Shown here: positions 6,478 to 10,276 of the stretch, one piece after another
Position numbering within the stretch: position 1 is the first letter of the stretch
How the letters are laid out: each line of letters begins with the position of its first letter
NCBI GenBank assembly: GCA_000433635.1
Contig: HF997976.1
Span: forward strand, 8,867 to 19,142
DNA: 10,276 nucleotides
Direction of reading: 5' to 3'
Source: Ruminococcus sp. CAG:254
GTDB lineage: Bacteria; Bacillota; Clostridia; Oscillospirales; Ruminococcaceae
Position numbers and translations under genes: made by a program
The notes under the pieces: generated by a model
The model's database searches: none
Told to the model about the DNA's origin: nothing
What the model saw: the letters and a program-made list of their open reading frames with translations, nothing else

Positions 6478-7433
6478 AAAGAGCCTCCGAATTGCTTGCA
6501 GACGGTACCGTTGTTCGGGTACTGGGCTGGAAAAACGGGGAATTTGCTTATGACCCGACACCGGCTGTTTTTGAATCAGCAGAAGCACTGAGCAATTTTG
6601 TATACAATGATTTTTGTGCAAGCAATCTTTCCAAGTATTTGGTTGCTCTCTCCAAGAAAGACGGCAAAACACTGGTATTCCTGAAGCCATGTGATTCTTA
6701 CAGTTTTAACCAGCTGTTGACCGAACACCGGGTTGATCGGGAAAAGGTTTATATCATCGGTATTCCATGTGATGGCAAGGTCGATGAAAGCAAGCTGCGT
6801 GCAAAGGGTGCAGAAGGGGTAACCGGTATCACCACAGACGGCGATCAGATTACTGTTTCCACATTCTATGGCGATTTGCAGTTCCAGAAGGCAGATGTCA
6901 TTGCAGAACGCTGCGTGACCTGCAAGAGCAAGAAAGTTGTTGCCTATGATGAAATGATGGGCGAAAACGGGGAAGTAAATCCGGATTGCGGTAGATTTGA
7001 CCAGGTTGCAGAACTGGAAGCAATGACACCGGATGAACGGTTTGCATTCTGGAGAAACGAACTTTCCAAGTGTATCCGCTGCAATGCCTGTCGGAATATC
7101 TGCCCGGCATGTACTTGTGAACAGTGCGTTTTCGATAATCCGAAGTCTGGTATTTCCCAAAAAGCCGCTGCGGATTCCTTTGAAGAAAACATGTTCCATA
7201 TCATCCGTGCATTCCATGTCGCTGGCAGATGTACAGACTGTGGAGAGTGCTCCAGAGTATGTCCGCAGCACATTCCGCTGCATTTGCTGAACCGGAAGTT
7301 TATCAAGGAAATGAACGAATGCTACGGCGAATATCAGGCTGGTGAAGAAGCTGGAAGCCGTGCACCGCTCGTAAACTTTACAAAAGAAGACTGTGAACCG
7401 AGCATTGTTTATACAAAGGAGGCGAGCAAGTAA
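6459..7433 (+). CDS. flxC: FlxC-like iron-sulfur subunit (FrhB-like N-terminus plus dicluster ferredoxin)
   Basis: This 324-residue protein has an N-terminal region resembling coenzyme F420 hydrogenase/dehydrogenase beta subunits (KPCDS around Cys78, IPCDGK around Cys104, Cys152-x2-Cys155). A C-terminal two-cluster ferredoxin follows: Cys205, 208, 211, 215, with extra Cys218, 220 and 223, and Cys258, 261, 264, 268. It probably relays electrons between FlxA/FlxB and FlxD-HdrA. The ATG at 6459 has GGAGG 7 nt upstream (6447-6451); ATG 6471 is a weaker choice. The end overlaps the next gene by one base (TAATG). The symbol follows from position in an flxABCD set read in reverse order and is less certain than flxA and flxD; the iron-sulfur relay role is clear. 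Confidence 0.82.
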   Translation: MQEGMVKRASELLADGTVVRVLGWKNGEFAYDPTPAVFESAEALSNFVYNDFCASNLSKYLVALSKKDGKTLVFLKPCDSYSFNQLLTEHRVDREKVYIIGIPCDGKVDESKLRAKGAEGVTGITTDGDQITVSTFYGDLQFQKADVIAERCVTCKSKKVVAYDEMMGENGEVNPDCGRFDQVAELEAMTPDERFAFWRNELSKCIRCNACRNICPACTCEQCVFDNPKSGISQKAAADSFEENMFHIIRAFHVAGRCTDCGECSRVCPQHIPLHLLNRKFIKEMNECYGEYQAGEEAGSRAPLVNFTKEDCEPSIVYTKEASK

Positions 7434-8443
7434 TGAAAAAAATTTCTCTGAGCAAACTGGATGAATTTTTTGCCGCTGTTGCTGCTTCTAAGAATCTGTA
7501 TTTGCCGGTTGACGGTGCAAAGGGTGCAGAATTCAAACTTTGGACAGAAGGCACTGCAATGAGCAAGGCATACAACACCTTGCGGAGTGCAAAAGATTTC
7601 TTCTTTCCACAGGTAGAAACACTGGCTGCATTTAAGGTGTCCGGAAAGAACATCGAAGTAGAAGACATCCGGAAAGAAACTGAAGATTTCGTAATTTTCG
7701 GCGTTCGTGCTTGTGATGCAAAGAGCTTTGAAATTCTGGATACCGTTTATTTGGCAGACCCAGTTGACAGCTACTATGCATCCAGACGGGAACATGGTGT
7801 TGTTGTAACCCTGTCCTGTAAGAAGCCGACAGAAACTTGTTTCTGTAAGGCATTCGGCATTGATGCAACCAACCCAGGCGGTGACGTTGCTTGCTGGATG
7901 ACAGACGATGAACTGCTGTTGCAGGCAAATACCGAAAAGGGTGAAGCACTGCTTGCTTCTCTGAGTCTGTTGGAAGATGCTGCTGACGATGCAGCAGATT
8001 CTGAAAAGGAAAAGCTGCAAACCATTCTGGACAAGCTGCCGCTCGGCAACCTTTCTACAGAATCGTTCGGCGGCGATAAGCTGATGGCATTGTTCAATTC
8101 TGATAAGTGGGAATCTCTGTCAGAATCCTGTCTGGCATGCGGTACTTGCACGTTTGTATGCCCGACTTGCCAGTGCTATGATATCCGGGACTATGATACC
8201 GGTCATGGTGTACAGCGTTTCCGTTGTTGGGATAGCTGTATGTATTCGGACTTTACCCTGTGTGCACATGGTAACACCCGTAATACACAGATGCAGCGGT
8301 TCCGTCAGCGGTTTATGCATAAGCTGGTTTATTATCCAGCAAATAATAACGGTGTATTTGGTTGTGTCGGCTGCGGCAGATGCCTGAGAAGCTGTCCGAT
8401 TTCCATGAACATCGTGAAAGTTATGAAAGCACTGGAGGGATAA
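7433..8443 (+). CDS. flxB: FlxB-like 4Fe-4S dicluster protein (AsrA/sulfhydrogenase beta family)
   Basis: The 336-residue protein belongs to the family of anaerobic sulfite reductase subunit A and sulfhydrogenase beta subunits. The N-terminal half has GVRACDAKSFEILD (Cys94), the D-x-Y-Y-x-x-R-R-like segment and TLSCKK...CFC (Cys129, 136, 138). The ferredoxin part has Cys233, 236, 239, 243 followed by PTCQCYD, then RCWDSCMYSDF, and a second motif at Cys311, 314, 317, 321. In related complexes this subunit sits next to the FAD/NAD(P) subunit and carries electrons away from it; the AsrB-like partner is the next gene here, which fits. AAGGAGG (7416-7422) lies 10 nt upstream of the ATG. A glutamate/aspartate-rich stretch around residues 170-200 is a likely surface insert. 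Confidence 0.85.
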   Translation: MKKISLSKLDEFFAAVAASKNLYLPVDGAKGAEFKLWTEGTAMSKAYNTLRSAKDFFFPQVETLAAFKVSGKNIEVEDIRKETEDFVIFGVRACDAKSFEILDTVYLADPVDSYYASRREHGVVVTLSCKKPTETCFCKAFGIDATNPGGDVACWMTDDELLLQANTEKGEALLASLSLLEDAADDAADSEKEKLQTILDKLPLGNLSTESFGGDKLMALFNSDKWESLSESCLACGTCTFVCPTCQCYDIRDYDTGHGVQRFRCWDSCMYSDFTLCAHGNTRNTQMQRFRQRFMHKLVYYPANNNGVFGCVGCGRCLRSCPISMNIVKVMKALEG

Positions 8444-8448
8444 AAAGG

Positions 8449-9276
8449 ATGAGACCAGAAACTTTAATTCCGAAAATCGGTGTGGTAACAGATATTCGTG
8501 TGGATACCCCAGATGTCAAGACTTTCCGTGTCGTTGGTTTGGACGGTAAAAAGGTGTTTGAACACATTCCGGGGCAGTGTGCAATGCTGTCTGTACCGGG
8601 TGTCGGAGAAGGGATGTTCTCCATCACATCTTCGCCGACCAATGAAGAATTTATGGAATTCAGCATCAAGAAGTGCGGCTGTCTGACCAGCTGGCTGCAC
8701 ATGATGGATGTTGGACAGCAGATTACCATCCGTGGACCGTACGGAAACGGTTTCCCGGTGGAATCCGCTCTGAAGGGAAAAGACCTGCTGTTTATCGCCG
8801 GTGGTATCGGCTTGGCTCCGTTGCGTTCTGTTATCAACTATGTACGGGACAAGAAGGACAATTACGGCAGCGTACACATCATCTATGGTTCTCGTTCGGC
8901 TGATGACCTGGTAGACTATCAGGAAATCCTGAACGAATGGCAGACCGATGAAAATGTAAGAGTAGATCTGACCATTGACCGCCCGCAGGAAGGCTGGGAT
9001 GGCCATGTTGGATTTATTCCGAGCTTTGTAGAAGAACTGAAGCCGGATCTGAGCCGGACAGTCTTGATCTGCGGACCTCCGATCATGATCAAGTTTACAC
9101 TGGATGGCTTGAAGAAGATGGGATTCCAGGAATCTCAGGTTTACACTACAATGGAATTGCGGATGAAGTGTGCAATCGGAAAATGCGGTCGTTGCAACAT
9201 CGGAAATAAGTATGTCTGCAAAGATGGTCCGGTTTTCCGGTTTGACGAACTGTCTACATTGCCGAACGAATATTAA
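8449..9276 (+). CDS. flxA: FlxA-type FAD/NAD(P)H-binding oxidoreductase subunit with C-terminal [2Fe-2S]
   Basis: The 275-residue protein has a ferredoxin-NADP reductase fold of the AsrB/hydrogenase gamma type. A FAD-binding beta-barrel shows PGQCAMLSVPG and MFSITSSP (about 56-63). GPYGNGFPV follows, then a NAD(P)-binding domain with IAGGIGLAPLRS (116-127), YGSRSADDLV and CGPPIM. A C-terminal [2Fe-2S] site has Cys241, 246, 249 and 257. It should oxidise NAD(P)H and feed electrons to FlxB/FlxC/FlxD and HdrA; NADH is the likelier donor by analogy with Desulfovibrio FlxABCD-HdrABC. The start is the ATG at 8449, 8 nt after GGAGGGA (8434-8440) and 5 nt after flxB. The frame is open further upstream inside flxB, but that region has no family features. 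Confidence 0.92.
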   Translation: MRPETLIPKIGVVTDIRVDTPDVKTFRVVGLDGKKVFEHIPGQCAMLSVPGVGEGMFSITSSPTNEEFMEFSIKKCGCLTSWLHMMDVGQQITIRGPYGNGFPVESALKGKDLLFIAGGIGLAPLRSVINYVRDKKDNYGSVHIIYGSRSADDLVDYQEILNEWQTDENVRVDLTIDRPQEGWDGHVGFIPSFVEELKPDLSRTVLICGPPIMIKFTLDGLKKMGFQESQVYTTMELRMKCAIGKCGRCNIGNKYVCKDGPVFRFDELSTLPNEY

Positions 9277-9294
9277 TGGAAAAGGAGAATTCAC

Positions 9295-9969
9295 ATGGAA
9301 CAGATGGTTAATGTTTTCATTATGGGCAAACAGTACAAGGTTCCAGCAAGCCTGACCATCATGAAAGCGTTTGAATATGCCGGTTATAAGCTGATCAGAG
9401 GATGCGGTTGCCGGAACGGTTTCTGCGGTGCTTGTGCAACCGTTTACAGAATTAAGGGCGACAGAGAACTGAAGGTATGTCTTGCATGTTCCACACAGGT
9501 GGAAGAAGGCATGTATCTGACACAGCTGCCGTTCTATCCGCTCATCAAGGAACTGTACAATATCGAAGAAGTAAAGCCGACCGAACAGCTCATGATGCAG
9601 CTGTATCCGGAAATTTATTCTTGTATCGGATGTAATTCCTGTACCAATAGCTGTACACAGGGATTGAACGTTATGCAGTATATTGCATATGCACAGCGTG
9701 GCGAATATGCAAAGTGTGCAGAAGAATCATTCGACTGCGTAATGTGCGGATGCTGTTCTTCCCGTTGCCCAGCTGGTATTTCTCATCCACAAGTTGCAAT
9801 GCTGGCAAGACGGTTGAATGGTAAGTACATTGAACCGGAATGCAAGCACTTGAAGGAACGGGTTGAAGAAATTGCAGAAGGCAAGTGCGAAGAAGCCATT
9901 CGTGCAAATATGGCACTGTCTGATGCAGAAATCCGTGAAATGTACAATAATCGTGAGATTGAGAAGTAA
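9295..9969 (+). CDS. Fumarate reductase/succinate dehydrogenase-type iron-sulfur subunit (TfrB-like, no CCG domain)
   Basis: The 224-residue protein has an N-terminal [2Fe-2S] ferredoxin domain (GCGCRNGFCGAC with Cys37, 39, 44, 47 and a later Cys62/Cys65). A C-terminal helical ferredoxin domain follows, with Cys110, 113, 116, 120 and Cys148, 151, 154, 158. This is the SdhB/FrdB/TfrB layout, but both C-terminal motifs look like [4Fe-4S] sites, as in methanogen thiol:fumarate reductase TfrB. TfrB continues into an HdrB-like CCG region; this protein stops before it, and a separate hdrB is present in the operon. It should carry electrons from the Hdr module to the flavoprotein that follows. AAAGGAG (9281-9287) precedes the ATG. 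It lies 18 nt after flxA and 14 nt before the flavoprotein gene. Confidence 0.88.
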   Translation: MEQMVNVFIMGKQYKVPASLTIMKAFEYAGYKLIRGCGCRNGFCGACATVYRIKGDRELKVCLACSTQVEEGMYLTQLPFYPLIKELYNIEEVKPTEQLMMQLYPEIYSCIGCNSCTNSCTQGLNVMQYIAYAQRGEYAKCAEESFDCVMCGCCSSRCPAGISHPQVAMLARRLNGKYIEPECKHLKERVEEIAEGKCEEAIRANMALSDAEIREMYNNREIEK

Positions 9970-9983
9970 GGAGGTGCGGCGTC

Positions 9984-10276
9984 ATGTATACAGAAGAAAT
10001 GCTGGAATCCATTAAGCTGGTAGAAGCTGCAAGAGAAGCAAATGCGGCAATGGAACCGAGAAGAATGTCCGCAGAAGAAAAGGATCAGGTTCTGAAGGAA
10101 AACCACCCGGACTATCGTGCAGATCAGTTCGATACACTGAGCGTTGGCCCGAACAAGGGTGAAAAAGCACCGAAGGAACTGGTTAAGCTGTTGCAGTCCG
10201 ATAGCCGGTTAAAGAATCATCTCCCGGATCTTTCCTGCCCGGATTATGAAACCGATGTTTTGATTATCGGCGGCGG
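9984..10276 (+). CDS. FAD-dependent fumarate reductase/succinate dehydrogenase-type flavoprotein, N-terminal part (runs off window)
   Basis: The reading frame starts at the ATG at 9984, 9 nt after AAGGAGG (9968-9974), and is open to the window edge: 97 complete codons plus two bases. It ends in Y-E-T-D-V-L-I-I-G-G-G, the start of the GxGxxG dinucleotide-binding fold typical of FrdA/SdhA/TfrA/L-aspartate oxidase flavoproteins. About 90 charged, mostly helical residues come before this fold, whereas FrdA and SdhA usually start it within some ten residues. Position right after a FrdB/TfrB-like subunit, in an operon that begins with fumarase, makes a fumarate-reducing subunit the best call. Substrate residues lie beyond the edge, so succinate oxidation or another substrate cannot be ruled out. 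Confidence 0.78.
   Translation, partial: MYTEEMLESIKLVEAAREANAAMEPRRMSAEEKDQVLKENHPDYRADQFDTLSVGPNKGEKAPKELVKLLQSDSRLKNHLPDLSCPDYETDVLIIGG

Noticed and set aside
8362..8448. Possible upstream start for flxA inside flxB
   Set aside because: It would overlap the cluster-binding end of flxB. The ATG at 8449 has GGAGGGA 8 nt upstream and fits the family N-terminus.
1..10276. CRISPR arrays, tRNA or rRNA genes, insertion sequences or prophage genes
   Set aside because: No direct-repeat series, tRNA-like fold, transposase motif or phage gene was seen in any part of the window.

Overview
The window reads as chromosomal DNA of an anaerobic, Gram-positive Clostridia-type bacterium, most likely a gut Oscillospiraceae/Ruminococcaceae relative. 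This placement is inference. It rests on strong AAGGAGG-type ribosome binding sites, U-tract terminators, moderate G+C, and a gene set of oxygen-sensitive iron-sulfur and flavin enzymes. All supported genes are on the + strand.

Left part (1-1063): the 3' end of a PAP2-family membrane phosphatase gene runs in from the left edge and ends at a strong intrinsic terminator (437-475). The terminator overlaps the promoter of a stand-alone GNAT acetyltransferase gene (GTG start at 569). A 319-base gap (1064-1382) follows. It holds a weak terminator-like hairpin, a near-consensus extended -10 promoter (1223-1251), a structured leader hairpin (1273-1314), an 18-base A/T-rich palindrome (1342-1359) and a strong ribosome binding site.

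Main part (1383-10276): one tightly packed run of genes, in the order fumC - hdrB - hdrC - hdrA - flxD(mvhD) - flxC - flxB - flxA - iron-sulfur subunit (FrdB/SdhB/TfrB-like) - FAD flavoprotein (FrdA/SdhA/TfrA-like, cut by the right edge after 97 codons). From hdrB onward the gaps are 18 nt or less, or the genes overlap. Only fumC and hdrB are separated by a longer (91 nt) structured spacer.

Proposed joint function (inference from family knowledge and gene order): fumarase makes fumarate from malate. FlxA takes electrons from NADH and passes them through the FlxB/FlxC/FlxD iron-sulfur relay to the FAD of HdrA, the known flavin-based electron-bifurcation site in heterodisulfide reductases. One branch would go to ferredoxin. 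The other would go through HdrC/HdrB and the TfrB-like subunit to the flavoprotein, which would reduce fumarate to succinate. No membrane anchor is seen, so the fumarate reductase would be soluble and would save energy as reduced ferredoxin rather than by moving ions directly. The unusual point is that a complete HdrABC-FlxABCD module lies next to fumarase and fumarate-reductase-type subunits in a genome that does not look methanogenic.
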